From the NCBI GenBank assembly GCA_030280995.1, contig JASXTE010000015.1, positions 3,707,001-3,771,000 of the forward strand: 64,000 bases of DNA, read 5' to 3'. Below are positions 13,236 through 25,078 of this stretch, piece by piece (within the stretch, counting starts at the first letter, position 1; each line of letters opens with the position of its first letter). This stretch comes from Hemileia vastatrix (taxonomy: Eukaryota > Basidiomycota > Pucciniomycetes > Pucciniales > Zaghouaniaceae). The position numbers and the translations under genes were made by a program. The notes below the pieces were generated by a model. That model saw only the letters and a list, made by a program, of their open reading frames with translations, was not told where the DNA came from and ran no database searches.

Positions 13236-13703
13236 TTAAACTTCACCAATCAACTTCAAACTGATACTCAAATCAAGCTGACAACCAATTCTTTCTTGAA
13301 AATCCATAAAGAGTGGTCCGCTTAAAACTGTTTTCACTGCCCACTTGGCAATGTAAAAATGAACCTTCCCTGAGGCTTCACCAACATCTAACTTGAAAAA
13401 TTCAGATGTTCCCACCAATTCAATGACATTGCCTCGAATCCTTCTTAAATTTCCACCAATATCAGCCTTAATGGGAAGGCCCAAATGAGTGGCCTCATAC
13501 AAATAAATCAAGTTAATCTGAGAACCTGAATCCACCAATGCCTTAGCCTCCCTACCATTCAGGGTGACACTGAAATAACCCAGAGGAGCAGAAAAATGAG
13601 TTTCCAGCCTTTCACCAAACCTTTCAGAAGAGTCACCTATGTATTCCACCTCCCCAGAACAAACCCTTCTCCTGGTTAAAAACTTCTTTTGTCTATCAGC
13701 CAA
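13236..13703 (-). pseudogene. D1 retroviral-type aspartic protease segment
   Basis: A minus-strand open frame of 155 codons. It contains ALVDSGSQINLIYL, the single-copy D-S-G active site of a retropepsin-like protease, followed by hydrophobic strands (GNVIELVGTSEFFKLDVG). It matches element D 36542-37252. The upstream acidic segment (about 13704-14010) is broken by stops. Confidence 0.75.
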
Positions 13704-14399
13704 CCCAAGTCTGATAGCATAAAACTCTCCATAAGTAAGGGAAACCTTACCCTAATTTATCCTATCCAATACAGAGTCCATACCATTAACTTGACCAGAA
13801 AAAAATTGCCTCTCAAAGTGAGCCCTTGGCTTCACCACCTTGGTCCTAGAAGATTCTTGAGGACCAGAACCACCAACAGATTTACCTTCAACAAGAATCA
13901 AACCAGATCACCTTCCAGACCCTCTAACTCCATCAGGCTTTGGAAATGAAGGAAAAAGGACATCCTCTTCAGAGTCAGAATCAACCTCCATAGGCATTGG
14001 CTAACCATTCATTTTCAATGCTCCAAAACTAGGGGGGCCCATATAAGCCATACCCTTCTTCATTCTATACAGCTCCTTTTTGCTGTCTTTTTTCCTAGCT
14101 GCACTCAGATTAGGATCCACATTTTAAGCCTTAGGCTTTGGTTGGGCCTGAGAGCTGCTCTTAGGCCTTCCCAACTTTCCAGCTTCCACATAATACACAC
14201 CAGATAAGCATTCCCCACTTAACTCTCCACCACAAGAATAAAACTACAAACCACCAAAAGAAGATTTGAATAAATCTTTATTAGCCTCCTTATCTTTTCC
14301 CTTTCCATAATATCTACCTTTATTAGAAGAGGAAGGCTGATTGGAAAACTCTTAAAAACCTTGGCCTTCTTGAGTTGAAATTATGTCTCCTCCTCACCA

Positions 14400-15462
14400 A
14401 GTCCACTAGAGCCTCACCATCATTAGGCTTAACAAAAGAACCATCAGGGAGCTTGAACATTTTCCCATCAAATACCACCTTCTCTTCAGAAGCATATCTA
14501 TTCAGTGCCCAAAAATAATTAAAATTGTGTACCTTCCAACTACAGTAAGGGCAGACCCAAGGATCACTTTTAACGGCCCTACTTTCAAAATCCCTAGGCT
14601 GAGAAGGAGCCTTATTGGCCTTCTCAGCCTCTTGAAAAAAAATATGTAGGAGTTTTTTAGATAATCCAACTGCTCTACTACTGGATCAACCTCTTTAGGC
14701 TTTTCATGAGCCTTTCACTTGCTCACACTCTGCTTCTTCCTCCTTGAATCCTCCACATCATCTTCAAAGGCTTCACTGACCTTGCTAACATACTTGGTGC
14801 TAGATTCTTGGAGAAAATCCAGTTCCAATAGTTTAAGGTTGTCCTCCACTAACTCCTTCACCACAGTAGAGAAAGAAGCTTCTGGTTCACATTGAGAAGA
14901 ACCTTAATTTTGTCTTTCCTTTCCAGCTCCTTCAACACATTAATTCTGACCTCTCTTGCCAGAGAAAACCAGAAAATATCCCTCTCAGAATAATTACTTT
15001 CCATCTCCTTTATATCCACCAAATAGTCTACCACTGGCTCTAACTGTGCCACAAACTTCCTATAGGAGTGAAGATTATCCACCCCACCATAAGATTGTTA
15101 TTCACTTGCACTCATATTGAGATTCACCATAGAGTACCTGGATCCCCACATGTCTGTCATCTTCAAACACAAATTTTCCAATCTTTTCTTCTATAACCCT
15201 CCATAGCTGCAACCTCCTTCACCAGATCCCTGTCACAAATGTAGAAGATGGCTTGCTTCACCATGTTCAAGTGAAAAGCACCATCCACATTCCCAGCAGC
15301 TTCAAAAATCTCCAGAAACAACTTCACATCCTCCCCCATAACCATAGGCCCCTTCTAAGACTTGATCCTTACAGAGGGCCTAACAGAAATAGGATTATTG
15401 AAATACTCAACAGCACCAGCAGCACCACTACCAACACTAGAGAAAGAGGGTACAGAAACCAT
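14400..15462 (-). pseudogene. D1 gag, broken
   Basis: On the minus strand the ATG at 15462 opens a frame that soon hits a stop (near 15355). Pieces continue as 15345-15163 (GEDVKLFLEIFEAAGN.. capsid-like) and 15082-14858 (NLHSYRKFVAQLEPVVDYLV), then broken fragments. These align with the gag of element D. A zinc knuckle is not intact here. Confidence 0.7.
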
Positions 15463-15569
15463 GGTCCAATAGAATACAGAAACCTAATTTCCAACCAAAG
15501 AAAAGAGTCTAAAAGTAAAAGAAAGTCCAAAAATCTAATAAATACTCACCCCATTTTGGGTCCCAGAAA

Positions 15570-16469
15570 TTTAGACAATCCTATAGTACTAGCTATAGGC
15601 CTTGACTAAGGGATTTGGAGAAAACTAGAGGGGAAATCCCCTGTCCCTTTGATAAATACCAAGTGAGATTAATTTGCTACAGAAAATTGGAAACTGTTAC
15701 AATACCCCTTCAAATACAATTCTTGACTGCTAAATAAGTCAAGACAGTAGCCTAGATAAACTGCAGAGCAAAAAAACCTGAAATTCAGAAAGATCCACAC
15801 CAGAAAACAAAATACTGTGCACTTGTTGCACAGAAAACAGCAATAGTAATTTATGCAGGTTTCAAAACTACACCAGAGAAAACAGTTTCCAAAGTAGAGT
15901 TAAATGAGGAGCTCACCTTTCAACAAACACAGCCAATATTGGCCAAAAACAGTGAAAACAGAGTAAGAAACAGTGATCTAATTACCAGATGTTTGTATGA
16001 TTGTTAAAGGTGCCCAAAAATGTCTTATTCAGTATGTACACACAGACACCAATCTAAAAATATGTGCTAAAGCAACTAATTTGGTATTTCTGCCTGTCAA
16101 ATTATATAAAAAACATCTAGAAGTTCTCCCCATAATGCTACGGTAGAGGTGGGTGTGCCCCCTGAAGCCGAAAAACCACTAAAAATAACTAAAAAACTAG
16201 AAAACAACAGAAAAAGCCTTAAAACGTAAAATATACTAAAAAATCAACATGACATAAAATGTGGAGAAAAATCAGGGCTATCTAATGGTACAAAGAATTT
16301 AATCTTAGCCTATAAAAAAATTAAACAGTTATAGTAATAAATGAAATGTGACCAAAAGAGCCCTTAAAACTTATAACATAAAAATATCATCAAAACATAA
16401 AATATACAGAAAAATAAGGGCTATCCAATGACAATGACTTCATAACTGCAGCTCCAATATTCAGCCCGT
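15570..16469 (-). repeat. 5' LTR of D1, larger part
   Basis: Homologous to the two LTRs of element D (starting from TTTAGACAATCC, against TGTAGACAATCC in D) but much diverged. It stops at 16469, where element D begins. The expected remaining end of this LTR is found right after element D at 39855-39961, so D inserted into this LTR. Confidence 0.8.
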
Positions 16470-17559
16470 TGTAGACAATCCTATAGTACTAGCTATAGGC
16501 CTTGACCAAGAGAGTTGGTTAAAAACCAGAAAGAAAAACCCCTTTCCCTTTAGAAAAACAAGTGAGATTTACCTGTTACAGTAAATTGGTTCGTGTTACC
16601 AAAAAGTACCTTTCCCAATACACTTGACTGCCTGATCAGTCAAGAAAGTAGTCTCCAGACAGACTACTAAACCAAAGAGCTGAAATGTAGAATAATGTCC
16701 ACACCAGAGAAAGAAATTATACTTGATTTAGGTTGCAAATCCACACCAGAGACAGCAATAATACTTGCTATAGCTTGCAAGACTATAAAAGAGAAAACAG
16801 TTGCTAAGTTAAGTTAAATGAAGAACTGACTTGCAATAAACACAGCCAAATTGTGCACAGAAAACAGTGAAAACTGAGTGAGGAACAAGGATATCACCTC
16901 TGGATGGTTGTATGATAATTAAAGTTTCCCCAAACTGTCTTTTTCACTATATACACACAGACTACTAACTAAGAGCCCATGCACACCTGCAAATCCGGCG
17001 TTCCTGACCACCAAATTGCATAAAACCACCCTAGAAGTGCTTCTAAGCCCTCTAGCACTGAGGTGGGCAGTCCGCCTGACACCAGGAAGCCCACCTGAAG
17101 TGGCCTGACCACCCTGAAGCCAGAAAACCACCAAAAACACCCAAAATACTTAGAAAATTCACCTGCAACTACTATAACCCTCAAAACACATAATTACGCT
17201 AAGACAACATTGTGACATGAAATTTAGAGAAACTTCCACTCTTTCCAATGGTACTAAGCACTTAACACTAAGGTTTAAGGTTAGCCTGTAAAACACAAAA
17301 AACAAAATTCAAATGAAATCTTTTAAAATGAAAAGTGAGAAATTATCCCCCATATACTTAAGCTATGAAAAATTTCCACAAGACATAAATATAGAGAAAA
17401 ACCTGGAATGTCCAATGGTAGTATCAAGATCCCTGTAGTCCCAATATTTGCTGCATAATTCCCAAAAAATACCTAATTATTTAAACAATTCCATTTAAGG
17501 CATACCAAAAAAACACGGAATAGACCAACAAAGGTCTCTGCCAATGTTGGAAGACCACA
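16470..17559 (-). repeat. 3' LTR of element D
   Basis: A 1090-bp LTR, very similar to 38765-39854. It is placed as the 3' LTR because a pyrimidine string on the plus strand (a polypurine tract on the minus strand) adjoins its right end. Confidence 0.9.
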
Positions 17560-17572
17560 TGCTCCCTCCAAT
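17560..17572 (-). other. Putative polypurine tract of element D
   Basis: The plus strand reads TGCTCCCTCCAAT directly next to the LTR, i.e. ATTGGAGGGAGCA on the minus strand. This is where the plus-strand primer of reverse transcription is expected. Confidence 0.6.
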
Positions 17573-17607
17573 AGAGAATTTCCACATTTTTTTATACCAC
17601 AACCACC

Positions 17608-18244
17608 ATGTTCAGCTTTCTTTCCAAATCTGCTACTGACATGGGCCCCTGCCAATACTGCATTGACAATAATATCATCTGCTCCATTTCACCACCAGCT
17701 CATCCCTACAGAACTACATGTGATTCCTGCCACTCTAGAAAAAGACTTACTTCAGACCTGGTCCATTGTCTTCTGCAACTTCTTTACCTTCTCCACAACC
17801 TGATCCACCTTCTACTAGTACCAAAAGATTCAGGCCTTCTATCCTGATCCCCAGACTGGTCCACAAATTACACCCTCCAAAAAAGAGTGTCCACACCACT
17901 ACTACCACTAGCTCTACCATCCCTGGTCCTTCTGATGGTAAGCACAAAACTTCTTAATACTAAATTACAATCTGACAAATTTTCCAGTTCATTTCCCTCC
18001 AGACAGCAATGATGAAAATGTGGGAACCATTTAAACACCCCCACCTAACTCATTGCCCACCATTAAGGACAAATTTCAACAACATTCTTCTCAACAGAAG
18101 CATCTCTTATTAAACTACTTCCAATACACTCCTGCTAGGAACCCACAGGATCTTGAGAAAAGGAAGAATCTCATACACCAATTCAAAGCCAATGCTGAAC
18201 AATTTTTCACATCTCTTAATTCTCTTCTGCCTCCTGAATCTTGA
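17608..18244 (+). pseudogene. Antisense accessory gene 1 of element D, zinc-cluster-like
   Basis: Runs opposite to the element's pol and starts about 50 bp inside the 3' LTR. Exon 1 encodes MFSFLSKSATDMG followed by a cysteine module CQYC-x6-C-x12-CDSC. The last expected Cys is absent (Thr). A frameshift near 17760 breaks the frame, and the continuing frame is Ser/Thr/Pro-rich up to a GTAAGC donor. A probable 50-bp intron (17938-17987) follows. The last exon (to 18244) ends with a Lys/Gln-rich helix-like stretch. The CX2CX6C half resembles fungal Zn2Cys6 binuclear clusters, but the loop is longer than usual. DNA binding is inferred, not shown. It could be a captured host gene. Confidence 0.6.
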
Positions 18245-18327
18245 TTAATCTCTTGACTTAGAAATACAACAAAATCTTGACTTCTCCAGACTTCCTGAAT
18301 GTAGCCAATCATCATAAAAAAGTTCCT

Positions 18328-18755
18328 CAGTTTAAAGTTTTAGGGGGCTAATCCTCAGTTTTGAGTCTTGGGGGACAAAAAGCTCTCATTTTATAGTCTT
18401 GGGGGACTTAAAAACACTCAGTTTATAGTCTTGAGGGTCTCAAAACCTAAATCAAAAGACAGAACCAGAGATCAAAACATTTAAGACCCAAAGAAAAAAA
18501 CTAACATTCTGGGGTAACTGTTCTACAGAGCATCCAGATCATCAGTTACCCCCACACTCACCTTAAAAAAATTCAGAGACTCCCCCTTGGATGCCCTCTG
18601 CCAGAATCACACCAACTCCCATTATCAGTTTATAGTCCTGAAGGACTCAACCATTAAAATATCCTCAGTTTATAGTCTTGGGGTACTGTACCAGTGTTCA
18701 GTTAAAATTCTTGATGGACTTGTTAAAATTTTCATTTTAAAGTCTTGACGGACTG
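18328..18755. repeat. Cluster of eight short motif copies with a hairpin
   Basis: Between the two antisense genes. Eight irregularly spaced copies of a roughly 22-bp motif of the form CAGTTTATAGTCTTGGGGGAC, and one perfect inverted repeat GGGGTAACTG (18511-18520) / CAGTTACCCC (18543-18552) identical to the hairpins at 23252 and 23509. No coding frame seen. Confidence 0.7.
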
Positions 18756-18899
18756 CTGCATAGAAAAAGCAGTGCTGCCTCCATGCACAATGCTCCGCAG
18801 CCAACCTTCTGAACTTCTGCTCTTTCTTCACCATCTACACATCACTGATAAACCTATTTATTCATCTCTTTTCTTTCCACTGTTTCTCTTTCACAGGTT

Positions 18900-21800
18900 A
18901 TGGCTGGATCACCAAATTTTAATCTATTGAACCTCCCCTTCTTCACTGCTCCTAAGGACTTTGCTTGTAAAAAGTGCATACACATGTGCAGACGTTGCAA
19001 ATTTACTCTTCCTACTTCCCAGGCCAAACTCTATAACAGGGTCTGTGATTCTTGAAATTCAAAAAAGAAAAGGTGTGACATAGATCCCAACTTCCCAAGA
19101 CCTCTGCCTTCACCTTCACACAAATATATATCCAGATCACCTACCAGGTCACCAGAGCTTGGACCTGCTTCTTCCTCTTTGTCTGCTGCTCCTTCCAGAA
19201 GATCACACTGCTCTACTCCCAAGACCATGCCTAAAAGACCAGCTTTATCTTCCCAAGAATCTTCTTTCCTTTCAGAAACTTCAGAAAAAATGGCCCCAAA
19301 ATCAGCCCCTAGGCTTCTGGAATGCGTCCAGGTGGCTCTCCCATTGTCAGGTGGCCCGCCCGCCTCATCAGAAAACAAAAAACAGCCTCAGAAAATCCAA
19401 ATTCTGCCATAAAACAACCAAAATCTTACATCCAACACCATTAATTCATCACCAAAACCTCCTAATTCTCTCAGGGCAATGCATATCACCACCATTTCTT
19501 CTTCTATTAACACCAGAAACTCCAGAATCCCTATGAAACTTCCCAAAGGACCCATCACAAACACCAGAAAAGCCAACACAGTTTCTGTCAGGCTGAGGTC
19601 AAGTACAAGGACTTGAACTAGCTTGAAAAGTCTATTACTAGAAGATTTAAATGGTCTTATATGAATACTATAATATAAATCCAACAAATAGTAAAATATA
19701 ATCCTAAATGAAGGTCTCAGTAATCTAATTCTCACTATTTTTATATATGGCTTACAATCTTTTTAGTTGGTAGAAAAATAGAGTTTAATGATTCAGATAC
19801 TGCTCAAAAGACTTATAAAAGAACTAATTGATTTGAGTTATATAATTGAATTGTAATGATTAAGAATGTAGAAACAAGACCCAAAAACCTCCTCCTTTTA
19901 TACACACTGAGTTCCCCAATGAATCCCTTGATGTACTACTCCAATACACAGTTATTGACGCCTCAAACCAACTAATAAACATGTCCATCAACATCCCCAG
20001 TAACCCATAACATAATTAGAAGAGTAACAACCGCCAAAATCCTGTAATAATAAGGAAAATCCATCAAAATAAAAGAATAAGATAAAAAGAGAGTATATGC
20101 ATATTAAACAACAATATAAAAGACTAAAGAGGTAATTTTTAAGGGTAAAAATAGCTTAATAATAAGGGGGATTCACTGTATAAATGATGGGGCTAATCCT
20201 GACATTATACTACGTGAAATTCCCATTCTAAAATGACAAATATTGGCTGAGAAACCACCCAGAAACTCAAAAAAGAGTGTGAGATGTGGGGTAACTACAT
20301 GCAGTCCTTGGCAGGAACTTGCACGGGTAAATCCTTTACTAAATTTAGGAGAATTTAAGCGTGGTGATGAAATAAGACGCCTAGAATGAGGTTATTAATG
20401 AAATTAGTGCATATAAACAGGGTCAATGCATTATTAATTAAGCTAGGACACTAAATAAGCGCCTCTTGCCTATTTAAGCATGTTTCCCCACAGTGGGCAT
20501 AGAATGTGGGGTAATTATAGTGTGAAAAAGCTAACTTTGCTAAAAATGAAGCTTTTCACACAGGAAAAAAGCAGGCAGTATGTGGCCAGTACACAGAAGC
20601 CATTTCTGGCATAAAAAACACCAAATTTGAAAAGTGTCATTTTTATGCATTTAAATAGCCAAATAAATAGCCCTAAATGAGACAAATTGATCTGTCAAAG
20701 TGAAATTTTGATATTCTCAAATTTATGGCACATATAGTCAACTTTTAAGTGAAATAAAGCGCATTTCTTGGTTTTTGCATAAAACAGTGAAAATAACAGC
20801 TTTAAGTGTACTTAAAAATTATGTAGCCTTATACTTAAGGTTCTTAAGATTACCCTAAAATATTCCAACTTAAAACTAAGTACATAAGACTTATAAAAGG
20901 TGGATATATGCATGTATATAAGGTGTTATAATGTCATTTTTCGTGTATTATCATAATTTTACTTATGTATATTGTTTTTGTACTCTCAATTATTATTCCC
21001 ATGTATAGTTCATGTGTTTAAGATAACTTATAAGTACTTTTTACTCAGTCCTGGGGATATACAGGCTGACATTTTCTAAGTACAAAACTCCTGTTGCTTC
21101 AGGAGAAAACAACATCACCCCTCCTCTGGCCACCAATTATTCCTCTGATACTTCTTTTTTTTCTGAATCTTCATCCAGCAAATCCCAATCATCCACCAGA
21201 TCACCATATCCTGGTCCTTTCCTTAATCAACCTGGCACTACTCAACTGGCATCTAGTAAACCTGCACCAAGCAATAAAACAAACAATGACAACAACAACA
21301 GCCCTGCTGCTGCAACCAGAGCCCAGGAACCTTTTTCTTCTCCTTCATTTTCTCAACACAATTCAGAGGATTACCCAGAAAATCCATAACTCCATCTGGT
21401 GGACCCTCCTACAATACTTATCCAACACTCTTCAGCCGTCCAGATTCCAGCTGCATACAAATTTGAGGATCTCCTAATCTGTAAGTACCAAAATAAAATA
21501 ACAAAAATTCAATTTCTTCAACAGAGAATAATTATTGAGCCAATTCTTCTGATTTTAGTTGGAACACCACCTCCTGCAACTGCATTTGGAACTAGCCAAC
21601 CCCTAGTGAATACTTTTACGCTGGATTACGCTGATATGAAGCAACATCTTATCATGATGTGTTCAAACATGCTTTAGGCCTTTGCTCTCCATGGCCCGTT
21701 GAATGATTTTGAGAAGAATCTAAGAAAACAGCTCCTTGATTACCACTGGAAGATGTCTCAAATTATTAAGCACACTTTCCAACACTCCATTTCTGCTTCT

Positions 21801-21975
21801 TCTTCTTCTTTCCAAAGTTTACCTTCTGACCCAGTTCCAGACCACTATAACCCATATACTTTCTCCAGCGGCCTTCACTACAAAGAACACAGTTCTTCCT
21901 CTAATTCAAACAAGAAACAAAAACGCCAACACCATCCGGACCAACTTCCAGAGGCTTCTTCATCCCATCATTAAA
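18900..21975 (+). pseudogene. Antisense accessory gene 2 of element D, zinc-cluster-like, split by a solo LTR
   Basis: Plus strand, opposite to D pol. Residues 24-34 are CKKC-x6-C (with an extra Cys inside), then x15, CDS and a TGA where a Cys codon (TGC/TGT) is expected, then x6-C. This gives the spacing CX2CX6C-X15-CX2CX6C of a zinc cluster with an extended loop. After it comes a long Ser/Pro/Lys-rich low-complexity region. The solo LTR (19586-21071) interrupts it. The frame resumes after 21077 (Asn/Ser/Pro-rich), with a TAA near 21389 and a 78-bp intron (21481-21558, GTAAGT..TTTTAG). The last exon has an in-frame TAG at 21675 and ends at 21975 with a Ser/Lys/His-rich tail. It is a paralogue of gene 1 by module and position; the rest is not clearly alike. 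Confidence 0.6.
19586..21071 (-). mobile_element. Solo LTR of the A/B/C family, minus orientation
   Basis: A 1486-bp segment that is the reverse complement of the 1.5-kb LTRs of B and C, with the same ends (TGTCAG/CTGACA). It is flanked by GTTTC and TTTTC, a 4 of 5 match that fits an old 5-bp target duplication. There is no internal sequence, as expected after LTR-LTR recombination. Confidence 0.88.
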
Positions 21976-22046
21976 TAAAAAAAATTTAAACAAAATTACT
22001 AAAGAGAAAAACATAATAACAGCTAACAGATATATTTAAAAAAAAA

Positions 22047-22076
22047 TTTTTTATTTTATTTTTATTTTTATTTTTA

Positions 22077-22107
<31 letters not shown>

Positions 22108-22549
22108 TTTATTTTTATTTTTATTTTTATTTTTATTTTTATTTTTATTTTTATTTTTATTTTTATTTTTATTTTTATTTTTATTTTTATTTTTATTTTT
22201 ATTTTTATTTTTATTTTTATTTTTATTTTTATTTTTATTTTTATTTTTATTTTTATTTTTATTTTTATTTTTATTTTTATTTTTATTTTTATTTTTATTT
22301 TTATTTTTATTTTTATTTTTATTTTTATTTTTATTTTTATTTTTATTTTTATTTTTATTTTTATTTTTATTTTTATTTTTATTTTTATTTTTATTTTTAT
22401 TTTTATTTTTATTTTTATTTTTATTTTTATTTTTATTTTTATTTTTATTTTTATTTTTATTTTTATTTTTATTTTTATTTTTATTTTTATTTTTATTTTT
22501 ATTTTTATTTTTATTTTTATTTTTATTTTTATTTTTATTTTTATTTTAT
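22047..22549. repeat. (ATTTTT)n microsatellite, about 500 bp
   Basis: An almost perfect hexanucleotide array of about 80 units with one phase slip near 22105. It lies between antisense gene 2 and the 3' UTR of element D, and both flanks are D sequence. Its exact length in an assembly may be unreliable. Confidence 0.95.
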
Positions 22550-23702
22550 CTTTATCTTTGTCTACTAAACTACTAACATACTAAAAAAATTTTACAGAAA
22601 TGAAATAAATAAAATGATATGAACTAAATAATTATTACAAATGGTATCCCCCAGCCAATTGATGAGCTGAGCCTCTGATACCTTACCCACATCCAAGTGC
22701 ACCTTGATTGCGATACACAATTAAATATTTTTAATGATTTTTGATAAAAGAATTAAAAATTAAAGAAAATAATAAAAATGTGAAACACAGAAATAAATGA
22801 AATAAATAAAAAACAAAAAAACCAAATAGCATTTCCCGTCTGATTGATAAGCCTTTCCCCACCGATGCTTGCCCACATCCAGGTGACCTTGATGTGGTAA
22901 CACCATAATTTGTGATTTTTTCCTCTTTACATCCTAATAACCCCCATAAAAAATTAAAAGAAAAAAATGAGAAAAAAAAGAAAATAATCTAAAACTACTA
23001 TCTAACACAACCATAAACACAAAATTAAGAAAAAAAAGAAAAGAAAAAGTCCAATCCAAAGAAATGATCACTGGGTGGGCTTTCTACAAAAAGTAAAAAT
23101 AATGGGAGGCCGCCAGTGATCTTCCGACACTCTAAGAAACAATGAACCTGTCCAAAGCCATTCTGAAGTCATAGTGGACTATAACCTGAATAACACAAAC
23201 CAGAACTAGGATTCAACTAGGAAAAACAAAAATACTTGAAACAGACATTATGGGGTAACTGTTATACAGAGCAGCCAGCTCATCAGTTACCCCCACACTT
23301 GCCAAAATATAATCTAGAAGCCCCCCCTGGGTACCTTCAAACAAAAACACAACATCCAAAAAAACCAAAACCAATAATCATGAGGAGACTGGCACTTGAA
23401 GACCAAAAGAAATTTCCAGTTTAAATTCATAGAGGACTAAAACCTGTGAGAAAAAACCAATACCAGGGTTCAACCAAATTAAGAGAAAGGTTTGGAAACA
23501 GACAATCTGGGGTAACTGTTAATAGAGCAGCCAGCCCATCATTCACCCCCAAACTTGCCAAGGAAAAATCTAGAAGCCCCACCCATTGGTAACTTCTAAA
23601 AAAAGGTTCCAACAAAACAGATGCACAGCATCACCACAAAAAAATCCAAAATTAAAGAATAGTCCTTAGTTTATCCTCTTTGTGGAGTCTGTCTGCTTCA
23701 TT
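22550..23702 (-). other. 3' untranslated region of element D
   Basis: Noncoding. It contains a diverged tandem duplication (about 22640-22720 and 22830-22905, both with CCCACATCCA.GTG..CCTTGAT) and two hairpin-bearing units homologous to D1 7723-8339. The first has GGGGTAACTG 23252-23261 and CAGTTACCCC 23284-23293. The second starts at 23509 with a decayed right arm near 23540. The AC/AT-rich spacers carry no frame of note. Confidence 0.6.
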
Positions 23703-25073
23703 TCATGTGCCTCTAGGGTAAAACCTCTTCACCTGATCCACAGCCACCCTCTTCTTTAATACTGAACCATACAACTCTTCCAAAACATAAGAACCTCCAG
23801 AAACCTGAGATCTGACTCTGTAAGGTCCATTCCGTCTGTCAGAAAACATTTTTCCCCTCTGACACTCCAAACTTCTATTATACACCAAAACCAAGCAAAC
23901 AGGTTTTAAGAGATTCCTGAGCCTATGAGCCAACTTCTTGTCCCAGTATCTGACTGATTGATTTCTTATCTTAATCATTCTAGAGTATGGCTTCTCTTGA
24001 CATTCCTCTTTACATTCCAACTGTTGCATCCTGGAACAGAGCAAATCTTCTGTTGAGCACACATCACCCCAGTCAATTCCAAGATAAGAGACGGCTTCCA
24101 AATCCACTGGTAGAACAGCTTTCTGACCAAAAGCAATTCATAAGGAGAATAGCCAGTTGTCCTTTTCACAGTTAACCTATCAGCAAATAACACCAAGGGT
24201 AAATAATGCCTCCATTTTTCAGAACTATCACCACACATCTTCACCAAAGCATTCTTGATAACTTTATGTCCTCTTTCAACCATACCTTCAGCTTCAGGAT
24301 AATAAGGCATAGCCACCCTGACTTTAGAACATATAATTGCCACAGCTTCTTACAATTCAGCTCCAAACTCTGGCCCTCCATCAACCCATATCTAAATACC
24401 CATTCTTTCTTCAAAAACTCTGCCACATTCTTGACATTCAAATTAACCAGAGGCGCTGCCTCCACCCAACAAGACAAATCATCCCTGGAAACAATCAAGT
24501 ATTTATACCTGCCCTCTTTAATATGGACAGCATTCAAACTGACTCTTCCAAACACAGTTGATTCACCAGTATCACAGCCAACCTTTTAGGTTTCAAGTGA
24601 TTTCTTATTTGACATTCTTCACAAGATTGAACACAACCCTACACAGCCAACTTCATACCTGGCCACCAAAATCTGTCTGCTACTCTTCTATAAGTCTCCC
24701 CAAAGCCTCTATGACCAAGGTCTTTGTGCAAAGACTTCAACACCAACTCTTTACCCTTCTTCTGAGTCATCACAACTTGAGGATTTGGATGTCTCCTCCT
24801 CATCAACCTTCTACCTGACACATATAATCCAGGACTTTTCTTCTTGATTTTCAGCCAAGTATTATCATCACAAATATCTAGCATCTCTAAGGTCAAAAGA
24901 TATTCAACAAAAATAAAATAAAACCCAGTCTGACCCCAGGTCTCATCTTTAAAATCCAACAGCACAAAATCCAAGGGTACAACCCTATCATCAAAATCAC
25001 CAGTGTACACATGAGCAAAATGACTGGCCCATCCAGGACACCAATATCTAAACTTGGGTAAATCCCTTCCCTT
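23703..25073 (-). pseudogene. Element D integrase, broken, left of the E insertion
   Basis: Read on the minus strand from the E insertion point at 25073. Upstream linker, then an HHCC-type zinc region (HKDLGHRGFGETYRRV, FWWPGM, CEEC), then the catalytic core in several frames (SRDDLSCWVEA, EGMVERGHKVIKN) and a C-terminal segment 24107-23703 (NRSLECQRGKMF, GPYRVRSQVSGGSYVLEEL) ending at a TGA near 23703. The second catalytic Asp region is disrupted by a deletion around 24350-24390. Not functional. Confidence 0.8.
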
Positions 25074-25078
25074 CCACT

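Larger units (their letters stand above)
7723..16469 (-). mobile_element. Element D1: decayed Ty3/gypsy element, minus strand, outermost of the nest
   Basis: In minus orientation: LTR fragment (15570-16469), PBS-like site, gag, protease, RT, RNase H, integrase and 3' UTR. The 3' end is cut off by element A. The 5' LTR is split by element D, and its last 107 bp lie at 39855-39961. A MITE interrupts the integrase at 9196-9652. It aligns over its whole length with element D, which shows what is missing. Confidence 0.85.

Noticed and set aside
13689..15609. Plus-strand frames opposite D1 gag and protease (13689-13949, 15253-15609)
   Set aside because: They are antisense shadows of recognisable gag and protease segments. 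They lack Cys modules and are not kept open in element D.
16919..17184. Minus-strand frames within the D LTR (also 39213-39434)
   Set aside because: They occur in both LTRs at the same place, but they are short and lack features. LTR position explains their conservation.
22047..22549. Telomere-like or CRISPR-like array
   Set aside because: A simple uninterrupted hexanucleotide (ATTTTT) without spacers and not a G-rich telomere motif.
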